From contig JAMXBB010000004.1 of assembly GCA_024138015.1 (NCBI GenBank), positions 10,394,318 through 10,458,317 of the forward strand: a stretch of DNA of 64,000 nucleotides. Direction: 5' to 3'. Made by a program: the position numbers and the translations under genes. This document shows, piece after piece, positions 47,631 to 59,725 of the stretch. The notes under the pieces are model-generated. The model was not told the origin of the DNA. It ran no database searches and saw only the letters and a program-made list of their open reading frames with translations. Numbering within the stretch: position 1 is the stretch's first letter; the number at the start of each line of letters is the position of its first letter. The DNA is from Lumnitzera littorea (taxonomy: Eukaryota; Streptophyta; Magnoliopsida; Myrtales; Combretaceae).

Positions 47631-48060
47631 TAATTATTTTATTATTTATTTTCTTAAATCCAAACTCATAAGATTATTTTTACTAATATTCTTGAATTTG
47701 TTGTTAAATTTGGACTCAATCGGATAATTTATTCAATTGCCCTAAATTTTATGGATAGAACCCCAAATACTTGATTGCAAGGCTTACATATAAGAACTAG
47801 ATGCAATGGATCTACTCACTACTCATTGTAAGGCAATAATCTTTAACAAGATTTAAGGAAATCATGAAAGAAAATGCCGTGAAATTGATGGAAATTCTAG
47901 ANATTAATTATTTTATTATTTATTTTCCTAAGTCCGAAATCATGGGATCACTTTTACTAATATTTTTAACTTCGTCGTAAAATTGAAGCTTGATCGAACA
48001 ATTTATTCGATCACCCTAAACTTTATGGATTGAAACCCAAATACCAGATTGCAGGATTTA
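47631..48060. repeat. 160-bp direct duplication around an ambiguous base
   Basis: 47631-47790 and 47905-48060 are diverged copies (TAATTATTTTATTATTTATT at the start, then CCCTAAA-TTTATGGAT and GATTGCA). The 114-bp gap contains the window's only N, at 47902, immediately before the second copy. Confidence 0.8.
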
Positions 48061-48195
48061 CACCCTCCTCAATTCTCTTCTCTAAATAGGGATTCAAAGA
48101 TTAATGGTATCCAAGGCCCAATTTTACCACTATTGCCCGACAGGAGGTTCATGCGTAGCGTCATGCTTAACAAAGTTATCAAATACAAGGTTATG

Positions 48196-49600
48196 TGTAA
48201 CGCCTAGCATAAAAATAAAATAAATCTATATGGTAAAAAAAAATATAGGAGTTATATTTATTGAGGGTAACCAGGTAAATAATGAAAGTGCTACCAGTGT
48301 CGAGTCTGAATTTTTCGGTTTCTTATTTTAATTTGATTTTCTATTTTCTAATTAATAGTAAACCCTAATTCATTTAGTATTAATCATCAACTAAAAAAAT
48401 TGAAAAATTATGGTTTTTTTATTAAAAAACTTTTGGAGTCGCTAACTGATCGGAGTCGAAAAAAACATAAATAGTAATCAATTAAGTGAATTGACTACAA
48501 TTTGGCTATTGGTTTTTTTATTTTAATTTGATGAAAACCAAAAGGTCCCAAATTTGGAGCCTAACCTATTAAACCTTAATATGTACTACTATTTATTTTC
48601 CGAAATTATATTTATTTTGCACAATTATCCTTTTTTGATATTTTTAAGAAAAATAAAATAACATAAATAACAAAAATATAAGTTTTTACAAATTTTAATG
48701 TCATCCTAAATATATCTACGTACTTACTAGTTGTGATCAGATAATCGTAGTTCTTTTTTAAAACTTTAATATATTATTTTTTTTTTTAAATCGACCGAAT
48801 TTACGTTATTACCAATTTAGTTTATTAAAAAAAATATATATATATATATATATAAAGGGTTCTAATTCTTGAGTATCTAAAAACTCTTTAAAATGTCATA
48901 ATTTTTTTTAAAAAAAGGTTTTTATTAATTTTTATTTTTAAAACAATAATTTTCTAAGTGAGTAATCCTAAAAAACTTAATGCTGAAAAATTACTTTGCT
49001 AATATATATGTGTCTATTTATATATTATGCTATCAACATAAATAAGTAACTAATAAATAGAATAATAAAATAAAAAAAAATAGAACAATTATAATCAACA
49101 TAGTATAAGTAGTTAAGCACATCAAGAATGCATGGCTCAGTTGCCTGCCTTACCTGACATTTGAGTCATTATCCCGTGTGACTAGGAGCGCTAAATTGAC
49201 AACCGTCCTACCGACGTAAGCTCTGTATATGCTCATAAATGAATAGATATGAAATTGACCACAAACAGAAAATTTTGTGCATAAAATCATCTTTATTCTA
49301 ATTGTTAGCTATTCTTAAACTCGATGGAAAAGCAAATAGCACTTCAACTGCAGCTAGATATCCACTTTCCAAGCTGGAATTCTTCTATTTTGAACAACTT
49401 TAGTCCCACCGGACCAAGACCAGGTCAACGCATTATTCCTAATTCTTTTAACATTATAAAGTGGATGCTTCCAGGCTTCCAACTTTTCTGTCCACTGCAT
49501 TTCAAGAACCTAGCACGAGTCCTGCAGCATGTTCAGCTCAAAGAAATACAGATTTGTGAACAACACCAAGAGATGAGCATAGCAGCCACTTCATGAAGAG
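48196..49600. other. AT-rich stretch with possible LTR start
   Basis: Begins TGTAACGCCTAGCAT, like the start of a chromovirus LTR. It is followed by low-GC DNA, a TTTGGAGTCGCTAACTGATC stretch near 48431 that resembles the GGAGTCGCCAC-type motif of some gypsy elements, and a TA run. A 90-codon open frame at 49324-49596 has no recognisable domain. I see no supported gene. Confidence 0.35.
48834..48854. repeat. TA microsatellite
   Basis: An uninterrupted run of about ten TA units next to a poly-A stretch. Confidence 0.9.
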
Positions 49601-49609
49601 AGTGCCCTT

Positions 49610-50790
49610 CGATTTGACAGCACAATTAACGTGCTCCATGCAACTATAAGAGTCATACCCGATTTGAATGATGTACGGCGAAGGAGCAATGGACGTGCAC
49701 TGATGCACTGTATGCAGTGCTTCGTGCGTAGAAGGATAGTCAGCGAAGTGAAAGTTATTGGCAGCGCGTGCGTGTAGGTTGGTGATAGGGGCCGTGGCCG
49801 TGATCAGTGTGTAATTAGAGTAGCGGCCGCTGTTCGTGGGGGGTGACTGTGGCTATTGGATGAAAGATGGATGGTTGCTAGCGTGTGTCATGAACTATGG
49901 TTTGGTTGCGAAGTGTGTAGATCGTGTAGGACTGGGATAGCACTACAGTGAACTGCTGCTACGTATGGCTTGTCATGCGCTGCGTTGTGAAGTGCTGGAG
50001 TTGGCGTGAATAGTGTGTGCAGCAGTGACAGTGCAGTGGCGTGTGTGGTAATCGTGTGCGCAATAGTACGAATCGCAACGTTGATCAGTGTGTAGTGTAC
50101 TATTGTGTTCGTCGGCATGCTTGGGCGTACGAGGAAGGCGGTCAGCGGAGTGTGGGCAGCAACTGTGTGTGACTGCGATGAAGAAGGATGGGGATGGTGT
50201 TGGATTGATGATGCGTGGTGGTTGTGAAGTGTGGACAACAGTTCGACTGTTTGATGTGGCAATGTTCGTAGAGATGCTGATGTGTGTGTTTGTGAAGCTG
50301 CTGATGCGTGTGTTCGTAACCGGGGCTATGTTTGGTGAGGAGTGGATAGCATGTGCAGTGCCGAAGTAAGTGGCAGTGGCGTTGGGGCTTGCCGTGGGGA
50401 TGATCGTGATCGGAGCTGTGGTCAATATGTGGGTTGCTGTTGTGAGGCCATCTGCTGTTTGTAGATTGCTACCGTACACTAGGAACTTGAAAGTCGTAGT
50501 TGTTGTTAGTCTGTTGCTTGGTTGCTGCTGTGGCAAGGATGGTTCCTGGCTGCTCCTGAGTTTCTCTTCCTTGACCTTAATTGGCTGTTGTAGAGCTCAG
50601 GCTAAAGGTGTAGAAATCAGCACTATCAGCTGTAAGTTGGAAATTCGTGTTTTGGAGCTGCTTGGGACTCAAGGAAAGCTCTTTAATATTGATTGTTGTA
50701 CTTTAATAGATGCTCGGATTACTCTTGTGGCCCAAAACTTGTCGAGCACCCTTACAAGCTACTGTCCATGTTAGTTGTACACGGTATGGG
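49610..50790 (+). other. GT-rich, relatively GC-rich island of unknown origin
   Basis: About 1.2 kb of roughly balanced GC content in surroundings near 30 percent. The plus strand is rich in GTG, GTTG and TGTG. A plus-strand frame is open from 50088 to 50774 except for one stop at about 50367. Its product would be hydrophobic and Val/Cys/Leu-rich; the last part, LGTQGKLFNIDCCTLIDARI, looks more protein-like. The overlapping minus-strand frame (49973-50536, 187 codons) is Thr/His/Ser-rich low complexity. I recognise no product. Possibilities are a captured gene fragment, an LTR leader, or biased repeat. Confidence 0.4.
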
Positions 50791-51067
50791 TTTGTTGAAG
50801 AAGAGGCTAGTATGTAAAAAAAATTTTTATTTATGCTACCTAATCCATACTTATAAAGCTCGAAAAATAAATGTTTTAAATCATATCAATCCTAATATAT
50901 TCAAATCTTTTATATCAATTCATATTCGATTTGATAAAAATCAAATTAAATATGAATCTCCCAAATCTTTATCGTATTGAATTCAAAAGATTTGATAAGA
51001 TTTAAAATTAGATTTAAATCTCGTACGCTCAACCAATTTTTGTAAATGAAAGAAAAAATAAAAAGCA

Positions 51068-51158
51068 CATGTATACCTAGTGAAATTCGAACCTATAAAC
51101 TCAAGCTAACCTATTACCAATGCTCAAATATTTATCTATTAAGCCACTAGCTTATACC
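51068..51158 (-). repeat. tRNA-like SINE candidate
   Basis: On the minus strand, TAGTGGCTTAA (51150-51140) fits a pol III A box and GGTTCGAATTT (51093-51083) fits a B box. They lie 46 bases apart, within a 90-base stretch that starts GGTATAAGCTAG. No cloverleaf can be completed, so it is not a functional tRNA. A T-rich tail follows. Confidence 0.4.
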
Positions 51159-52400
51159 ATGACATTTAGTATAATTAAATTGTACTTAATATATGTAACT
51201 CTCTAAAGTTATTTGAATTAAGCTAAAATTAATTGACCATAAACTTTTTTTTTTCTAAAAATCTACTTTCTTAAAAAATATTTAAGATTTTTCTTTTTTT
51301 TCCATTTTTTTTTATTTTTATCATTTTTCAATTATTTATTTATTTTTTTATTTTGAATTAAGACCTTATTAAAAAAACAAAAATTAGAATTACAAGGAGA
51401 GGCAAAAATTAAATGCCTACAATGGGCAAGTTTGAAATACTTAAAAGTCCTATCATAGCCTTCACATGAAAGTACTCATTTCTATTCAAGAGCCTTATTT
51501 AGACTCTCTCATGTTATGGAGTTGGACTCATCTACGACAAACTTAACAAACCCTAATGGTAAAAAATAAAATTCATACGACTTTATTGATCTCGTCAAAA
51601 TCACAATCTAATTGTGAATCTTTTGGTAGTGTAAGAAGAAAGTCTTGTCGAAGGTTAAACTTGTGAGTCTAGTTGCAGCCCTAATAGGATTTGTTAGTAA
51701 GTGTCATAATAATTGTAGATTTTTAGAATTTGATTGATTCTAAAGAGTACAATTATGATTTCTAAAGTAATGATCGAATTATTGAGAAGAAAACAAAGGT
51801 TCAGGAGAACTCAAGGAAATGCTTAAGGTTTCCTTAATGAATAAGGTAATACATGCACACCTTTGCAATTATTCACCTTTTATGAAACTTTTTGGATTAA
51901 GAAGTGTTGTGCAAATGTTCTGTTGTGTTTTGGGTTGAAAAGAACAAGGATTTCGATATTTTTAAGATTAAGGTTAAGATTGGATGTTGGATCTAAGGTG
52001 TATGGTTGTATTTTTAGTGAAAAAAAGGAGAGGAAATTCAAAGTAGCAAGATCATGATCACAGATTATAGGTGTGGTACTAATTGTAATCCTTTCTAGAG
52101 AGTTGGATGCAAAGAATTTTGAAGGAAAATTAAGGCTAAGAGAATCGTGGCTAAAGTTCACAATCGTGATCCAAGGTATGGTCATTATATGTTGAATCAC
52201 AACCAAGTTCACGATTGTGATCTAAGGCACAAATTTGTGCTCCACCTTTTATAAAGGATCATGGGCACAATTCCCAACCATGAATTCTATAGTTGCTTCC
52301 TTCCATCTTTCTAATTAAGTTTAGTTATATTTGGCTTAAGACTTTCATCTAGAACCCTTCAAAAGTCTATAAGAAATTGTAGAGTGTTACTCAAGTGATT
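51159..52400. other. AT-rich region, possible part of the element 3 LTR
   Basis: No gene recognised. The region 52100-52260 contains several CACAATCGTGATC and CACGATTGTGATC repeats (inverted and direct). The upstream limit of the element 3 LTR is unresolved and may fall here. Confidence 0.35.
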
Positions 52401-53465
52401 TCTATTTTTCGTTTCTTTTATAGATTTATCTTTTGAATATAGGGTAAATTAAGTTCTTTTGACGGACTCCAGATACGTGACACTTGTGTGTTACTTATGA
52501 TTACTAAGCTAGATTTTACATTTGTATGTATACTCAAAATGACTTATTGAATATCTAGCTTAAGTTATCTTTGCTTTGCCACTTCTTTGTTGCTTAGCCT
52601 AGGGGCTTGGAGTGGTAGATCCTTAGGGAGCAACCTTGATGGTCAATGTGATGCATTGTCCCTAATGAAATCTCACATGGAAATTATTTGGGATAAATCT
52701 AAGTTAAAATAGATGGCACCTAAAGTGGTACGCCCAACATAAGATTATAGAGGGGCCCGAAGTGGCACACTAATCATTGGTTATAGAGGAGCCCTAAGAG
52801 GTACACCCAACTACTAAGATAAAGAGTTGAACTGAGTTGCAACAGAGGCTATGATCACCTTCATGGTATGAGTTATGCTTAGTTTGTACTAAGATAAATA
52901 AATTGTTGTACGTTATTTACTTGCTTACATTTAACACATGTACGCATGTATGGTTTGTTCAAGCACATGTGTATGTATGTTATGTACCAAGCTTCGACTT
53001 ACCTTTCTTTTTCCTTACAACTATATGTTAAAATGATAGTTTTGGAGATTTTGCTAGCTATGGTTATCAGGCTAATTGTCAGGGTTATGTAGGTTACAAG
53101 GATTAGGGAGATGGCTATTGTCAAGAAGATCCTTATGAAGAGAATTATTATTATGATGACTATTACCAATACTAGGAGTAAAGATTTGATTTCACTTCAA
53201 TAACTATTTTCTAAGATAACAATTTATTTATTTTCATGTTATAATGAGGAGATCCTCAAATATCTTTGAGTTATTATTCACTTTTTCTGAGGTACATTTA
53301 TGGAGACATATCATTAGTGGTAATTGGAGATGAGCATTTAATGATGTTTGTGGATGTTATTTATTTGTGAATTAGAGATTTTTGTCTTAAAATTATAATC
53401 TGATGTGTCAATAAAGGGCAAAAGATACATGGCAATTTGTGGCGTCCTAATTTTAGGGCATTACA
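52400..53465 (+). repeat. 5' LTR of element 3 (3' portion)
   Basis: Ends GGCGTCCTAATTTTAGGGCATTACA-like at 53441-53465, directly before the primer site. Near its end it contains an acidic Tyr-rich reading stretch (53120-53172: EEN-YYYDD-YYQY). The LTR start may lie well upstream, possibly at 48196. Confidence 0.6.
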
Positions 53466-53472
53466 GATTAAG

Positions 53473-53484
53473 CGGTATTAGAGC
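53473..53484 (+). promoter_or_regulatory. Primer-binding site of element 3
   Basis: CGGTATTAGAGC differs from the initiator tRNA-Met site TGGTATCAGAGC at two bases and lies 8 bases after the LTR, as in plant chromoviruses. Confidence 0.75.
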
Positions 53485-53717
53485 TTAGGTCAGTAGATCT
53501 ATAGAACACTTAGGAGAAGGATCACTAAAAAAAGGAAGAAAGGGAATTGGGAATAGGGAAAATGTGATTCATGTGTTAGTCGGATAACTTAAGTCCTTAC
53601 TGGCTTTTCCTTAGTATTTGCTACCTTATGAGGTTGTTTGTTTTGTTTCTTTATCTATTTCCTTTCCTTTAAGCTTAGTTATTTATCTTTCTCTTGTTTC
53701 TTTGTATTTTTTATATA

Positions 53718-54990
53718 ATGCCACTTAGGAGAAACCCTACGTTTAATGGTAATTCTATTAGATGTTTGGACGCCCTTATAGAGAGGAATGAAGAGGGGCA
53801 ATTTCAAGGTAGGCAATTCCTACCAATGGAGTTTGCTGGATAAGGTGGACCGCCACTACAAGGAGGCTATCCGATACAAGATGACCTAGTACTACAACCT
53901 AGACAGGTGCCGATCGATAGTGTGTAGTTGCTTCAAACCATGAATAAGATGTTGTTAAGAGTGTTGGCTAGGAGACAGTAGGAACAGTTTTCCCTGGACA
54001 AGTTTACTAGGCGGGTGAATCCTTTCAACCTTAAGAAGGATGATTCGATTGAAGTACACCATTGGATTGAGGATATTAAAAAGATCTTTGCAAGTTTTAG
54101 GGTACTAAAGGATCGTAAGGTGAGCTAAATGGCAGGAAGGTAAGCTAGGGGAATTATTGATTGATAGGGGTTCTATGAGTTGTTCGATAACAAGTATTTC
54201 TCGAATAATGTAAGGGTCTCAATAGAAGCTATATTTATTGCTGAATATAAGGTAAAAGGAACCGTCTAAGTTAGTTTTTCCTAGAGCCTATTAAAGCTAA
54301 TGACATGTCTTGAGCCCATCACTTCCTTAGGGGTTTGGAGGCAAACTTGCAATATGAGGTAGGCTACTTTCAACTAACGACTTATGATGATACTATGGAA
54401 AGGGCAAAGGGCATAGAGTAGAATAAAAAGCAAAGAGAAGAGCAACTTTGGAGGTAAGGATTGGTGTTGGGGGAAAAAGTAAGATCAAGTGTTTCTCTAC
54501 AAGATAGGGGGAAAAGGTATATGTATTAGATGCCAATAGCTAAACTTATAGCCATTCTAGCTAGGCCTTAGCAAACTAGTAGATGTCTGGACGCCCTTAT
54601 AAAGAGGAATGAGGAGGGGCAATTTCAAGGTAGGCAATTCCTACCAATGGAGTTTGCTGGACAAGGTGGACAGCCACTACAAGGAGGCTATCCGATACAA
54701 GATGACTTAGTACTACAACCTAGACAGGTGCCGACCAAACTAAGCCAGCTTATTAGTTCATGCTACCACCTCTACCTTAATGCGAAGATGTCCACTCTGT
54801 ATAGGGCCACATGAGTTAAGTTGGTGTGGTTAGCTAGAAGGAGCTTATTTTTCATGTGGTAAAGTTAAGCCCTTCAGTAGGACTTGTAATGAGAAAGTTA
54901 TTCTACAGGTTTTATGCAATATTTATAAATGGAGGGGTCATAAGGCGATTAATTATGGGGTAATAGGAAGGCAAAAAATATAGTCCTATA
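53718..54990 (+). pseudogene. gag: gag of element 3 (degenerate, with internal duplication)
   Basis: Starts at ATG 53718 (MPLRRNPTFN), 234 bases after the primer site. It reads through a Gln/Gly-rich segment to LDKFTRRVNPFNLKKDDSI and a HHWIED-like capsid start around 54050, then fragments. A 155-bp segment of the N-terminus (53759-53913) is repeated at 54580-54734, disrupting the C-terminal half. Cys/His remnants of zinc knuckles are visible at about 54785-54960 (CPLCIGPH, SCGKV, WRGHKAIN), all damaged. Several in-frame stops. Confidence 0.8.
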
Positions 54991-55560
54991 GTAGGTTCCA
55001 GCCTAATGCCTAGTACCAGTACCTATTAGAGCTCTAATTGCCATACTATAGGGATTGAGATAGCAAGCTCCTGTACATATCTTTGCCTTGCAACACAGTA
55101 GTAGCACTAATAGTATCTCAAAAACAATTGCATTGTAAGTACGATCCCCGTACACTCCGTTAGTGCTTATGTGCTGTTTGACATTAGTGTTATGTACTCA
55201 TGTATATCTTATGTGTTTATGCGTGCATGTGATTTAAAACCTATGTTGTAATGTGATCCTTTATGTATTGATACTCCTTTCAAAGTAGAAGCAATACTAG
55301 ATCGGCTTTGCAGAGAAGTGCGCATATAAGTTTAGGGATGACTGTTGCTTGCAAATTTATAGGTTTTAGACATGATGGAGTTTGATGTGATATTTGGAGT
55401 GAACTGGCTATCTAAGTATCATACCACTATGATTGCCAAAATGTAATGGTGTATTTTAACTCCCCGGGAGAAGGGTAGTTCACTTTAATGTTAAAAGGGC
55501 AAAGGTCAGCAGACGTTCCCATTTATGAATTGTAGGGAAAAGATAAGCTAGCTACCATTA
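54991..55560 (+). pseudogene. Aspartic protease of element 3 (degenerate)
   Basis: The active-site region near 55165 reads VLFDISVMYSCIS, where DSGATHSFIS is expected for this lineage, so the catalytic DSG is lost. The distal part is better kept: VLDMMEFDVIFGVNWLSKYH at about 55364-55423, the typical flap and end of chromovirus proteases. Confidence 0.75.
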
Positions 55561-55586
55561 CCATACAGGTGAGTAAAGACAAGAGA

Positions 55587-56207
55587 ATTGAAGAAATTCA
55601 AATGGTGAACAAGTTCCTAAATGTGTTTCTAGAAGACTTGCCCGATTTACCACCTATTAGTGAAATCAAGTTCAATATTGATTTCGTGTAGGATACTAAG
55701 CCAATTTCAAAGCCCGCATATAGATTGACTCCGACAAAGTTGGTGGAATTGAAAAATCCATTAGAAGAACTGCAAGAGAAGGGATTTATCAAAAGTATGT
55801 CACCATAAGGCTCACTCTTGTTTTTTATCATAAAGAAATATAATAGTATGAGGTTATGCATTGATCATGGGAAGCTGAACAAAGTAACCATAAGGAATAA
55901 GTATTCCCTCCTTAGAATTGGTGACCTATTCAATTAGTTGTAGAGAGCTCATGTATTCTCTAAGGTTGATATGAGGTTAGGATACCGCCAACTAAGGACT
56001 AAAGAAGATGACATTCAGAAGACCACTTTTAGAACTTGCCACAACCTATATGAGTTTTCAGTGATGCCGTTTGGCTTGACTAATGCACTAGTGACATCCA
56101 TGGATCTTATGAACAAGGTCTTTAGAGACTTCTTAGATAAGTTTGTAGTTGTCTTTAACAGACAGCTTTTTTATATACTTTAAAAGCAAAGAAGAGCATG
56201 AAATGCA
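55587..56207 (+). pseudogene. Reverse transcriptase of element 3 (truncated)
   Basis: One frame, with four in-frame stops, carries the RT blocks in order: VFLEDLPDLPP (linker), [44 protein letters not shown], the [13 protein letters not shown] palm block with the first catalytic Asp, [27 protein letters not shown] and a damaged polymerase box (the expected FIDDI reads FNRQLF in the open frame). It ends with a KSKEEHE-like stretch at about 56205, where unrelated sequence begins. The thumb and connection are missing. Confidence 0.9.
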
Positions 56208-56209
56208 AG

Positions 56210-59200
56210 TTATTTATCAAACATATGAATGCATGTACAAGTATCTACAATGCAAATAGTATATACAGTCGGTCGATAATTGTATACAGTACAATTTTAA
56301 TGCTTACTGTTGCCCAAGTTAGGAAATATTTAGGCACATCAAAACCCAGGTATCCACGTCTATTACAAAATTTCTTAACAATATAACCACCCTCAATAGT
56401 AGACACAATTTAGCCTCAAGTAAAAGACAGCACTCCCCGGAGTCAAGTAGTTCCCAAAGGTCGAGGCAAAAACATGTCTCACGAAATACATTGTACGATA
56501 AACAATCATAATATAAAATATTGATATGGATCCATTTAAGCATGATCTCCCGCTCTATTGCATGGTGCTGGCACCCTTTAACTCATGTTGTAAGACGTAA
56601 TACATGTCCAGTTTAATTAAAAGCCAAATATTTATTAATTCCGAATTCATGGGATGGTTAAGTAAGTATATTCTAGACACTCCAATGCCCTATGTTCTAA
56701 TGCAGCAAACAAGGGTGTTTGAAATATCTTAAGATATTTTGCAAGAATAGTTCAACCAAACAAGCACACACAAGTTTCTATACACCCCAACATGTTTTAA
56801 GTTCAATTATCATATATAATTAGATAGTGTACTAAATACACGCAAAAAACAAAGTAAAATAGGGAGTGGTATATTCACTCATCCTTGAAGTTAAGTATTC
56901 CTAGTAATCCTTGGTAGTCTCGAACTTGGTATCCCAATTTACCTGAGTAAGGTAACTAAAGTAAATAAGATTCATTTTAAACATAATCTATTTACTAGCC
57001 TCGTTATAATTTCTCTATTTCCGCTTATTTCATATTTTGGTTATAACTTTCTCGTTTTAAGTCAGAATTTCATATTCTTATAGTCGATTTTTATCGTTTT
57101 TGAGTGTTCTCTCATTTGGTAAGGTTATTTTTAGGCTTTTGGGTTAGCAAAGTTTCGATTTAGGCCTTACAACTTCGTAGGCCCAAATGATGAGTTTGGT
57201 CACTTTAAGGCTTAGGCCTAATTTTGGACTTTAGGCTTAGATTTTTTATCCTGGGCCTTACACTTGATATTTTAGGCTTTCTTTCAAGTATTTTTAGTAA
57301 AAAATTTTCTACCCAACACTTTAAATTTTAAGCTTGGGCCTTGGCGTTTCTCTTATGAGCCTAAACGGGCTCTTTTCTTAAGTTTAAGGCTTCAACTCAT
57401 CAAGGGGCTTATAATGGATGTCTTAGATGGGCCTCAAGGTTTAGTAGGCCTTTTGAATATCTTCCTTTGAGTCTTTTTAAGCTAAATTCAAATCTGGTCA
57501 TGTATTATTTAGGCTTGTATTTCAATTTTCTTAAGGCTCTTTAGGTTCATTTTACGATTTAAGGCCTTAAGCCTAATCTTACTTTTAGACTTAAGCCCAT
57601 CATTGGCCTTAAGTTTAGTCCACTTTTCATAAAGTTATAAATCTAGTCATGAGTGATTAAGTGAGCTCAAGGCTCAGTTTGTAGGCCTTTTAATTGAATT
57701 TAGCCTAGTTCATGTCTTAAGGTTCATATCTTAACTTTATCCTAATCCAATAGGACTAATAGTTTACAAAAATGATTAAATAACCCATTCTATCATGAGT
57801 TGCAGATCCAATACTAATGATTCATTAGGTCTCAAGTAGGGTTTTTTAAACCTAATGTCCATTTTAGGCATAACTACTCACTATAGACTTTGTTTAGCCT
57901 TTTATTTTGTAAGATTAAGTTTTAAATCCTAATTATCTTTAATTAATCATGTGATTAACCCTTTAATAAACATTTTACAACATGTGTGGGTGGTTTAAGA
58001 TGAGTTTTTTAAGGCTTTATACGCATCATGTACTTAACTTCCTAGAACATGCATCAAAGTACCACTAAAATGCACCTAAAACCATTTCCTACCAAAATAA
58101 ACATGAGACATTAAAAATATAGTAGGGATATACATACATATATTTTGGTCCTAGCATGAGAATGAAGATACGATGATGATTCTTCTACTTTTCTTCAAGT
58201 TATCATCTTACTACAACTTATGTGCTTCTAAAGTTACATGTAACATGTTTGCTACACTAAAAATTTAAGAAAATGCACATGTATGGGCATGTAAACATGG
58301 TTCACAAAGGTGGCATTTTAATAATTTTTTCCTTAATGTTTTGAGCTTAGGAACCATGCTCATAAACTTAACTTAAAAGGAAAGTTGAAAAAGTGCAAGT
58401 TTATCTTGGTGGAAATTTGAAGGGTTTTATTTCACTTCATTTTTGGAAAACAAAATAGACTCCTTTAGTGGAAGACGTTTGTCGACAAGAAAGGGGGATG
58501 AAAGAGGGTTCAAATGCAAGTTGTTTTGTGTCATTTGGAGATAGTGGTGGAGACTTATAGCTTAGGGGCATTTGGGCATGTATTTAGGTCCTAGAAGCTT
58601 ACTCTTCTTTCCTTCCTTCTTGTTTTTCTTTTGTTTTTGAATTGTGTGTTTAGAGAGTATTTATAGGGTTTATTCTAAAGAAGAAGATAGAGTAAAATGC
58701 AAATGAATGGGTCAAAAAGGGCTAATGGCTATGGTAGGGAACAAATCTCTTCAATTCTTGGTTGCATGGTACAAGCACAAGTGGGGGACCAATTTGCTTT
58801 TTATGATTTTTGCTAATTGAGGAAATGATTTGTCTACTAAAGGTGAGTGGTCCCTCATTTTCCTAACTAATTATCTTGTCCTATATAGTTAATTGTGATT
58901 ATCTTTAGTTAATTATGATGCATGAATACATGTAGATTATTAGAATGCAATTTAAGCTTATGACTCTAATTACTAGTGTAAATGACCATAGTTAGACATA
59001 GTTTAGGGTTTTTCATATTTAAGTTAATCAAGCCCATTGGATCATTTTATCTAATTAATTTAGGGTTTCTAAGGGTTAGAATCAATTATTGCTAATTGAT
59101 TACAATTTTAAAAGGCAAATTGGGGTTGTTCCAGCAATTTAGTGAATTATTAGTAATTACTTAATAATGTAGCTATATAATTAGAGTTTATTAATTAAAT

Positions 59201-59725
59201 TAGCGCTTTTGACACTAAATTGTAGTTTTCAATTCGTTTTAAGATTTTATGAAGGTTTGAGGGATTTGAAGGTACGTTTACAATTTTAGTGTTACTTTTA
59301 AAAAAAAAATGTATCATTTGAGGTAAATTAGTAATCCCATTAATTTATTACCTTAATTGACTTAATTTGATTGATCGTTTTTATTTGTAGATATCTCTTA
59401 CCATTTGTTATCAAGTTTATGTGATTTACGTAATTCAAGTGAAATGTTTCGACTTAGGGTTTTCATTACATTTGAAGTTTAATCTAAGGTTTTACCACTC
59501 TAGGGTTTGGGATTTAGAGTTTTTATTTAATTTGGATTTTTAATTTATGGTCACGCGTACTTGGGCTTAGAATCTTTGTACACTATTAGGATTCATAGAA
59601 CTTTATCTCTAAGGTTTTTCGAATTCATTTTTAAAGTTTCAATTTAAAATTTTCTCGGTTTTAATTTCTTCAGTTTGATTGAGCTTAAGGAATACTATTG
59701 GTTTTTCAAATTCGATTTTAAGTCT
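56210..59725 (-). mobile_element. LTR-like insertion (about 3.5 kb) between RT and RNase H of element 3
   Basis: No gag or pol. The left end (GTTATTTATCAAACATATGAATGCATG) is similar to 61698-61730 in the LTR-like block at the right edge of the window, so both may belong to one family. On the minus strand, a TATA-like CTATAAATACTC lies near 58660. Around 57125-57730 the sequence is dominated by AGGCCT/AGGCTT-type motifs. Some of RT/RNase H of the host element is missing at the junction. Target duplication not found; boundaries approximate. Confidence 0.5.
57125..57730. repeat. GGCCT/GGCTT motif-rich region
   Basis: AGGCCT, AGGCTT, GGGCCT and their complements occur every 20-40 bases for about 600 bp, separated by T-rich spacers. 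The spacing is irregular, so it is a diffuse repeat rather than a clean array. Confidence 0.5.

Larger units (their letters stand above)
44215..48062 (-). mobile_element. Long reverse-oriented LTR-like block
   Basis: On the minus strand, a TATA box (CTATAAATAGGG, near 47335-47324) is followed by a transcript-leader-like GA-rich stretch (GAGGAGAGAAGAGAGG near 47120) and long AT-rich sequence ending near 44215 (GTGTTATA). The right limit is placed at GGATTTACA (48062), whose complement TGTAAATCC could be the LTR start. No gag or pol is present, so it would be a solo LTR. Boundaries are tentative. It includes two duplications listed separately. Confidence 0.45.

Noticed and set aside
49973..50536. 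187-codon minus-strand frame, the longest in the window
   Set aside because: Thr/His/Ser-rich low complexity produced by GT-rich DNA on the other strand; no domain, start context or promoter support. Kept only as part of the island description.
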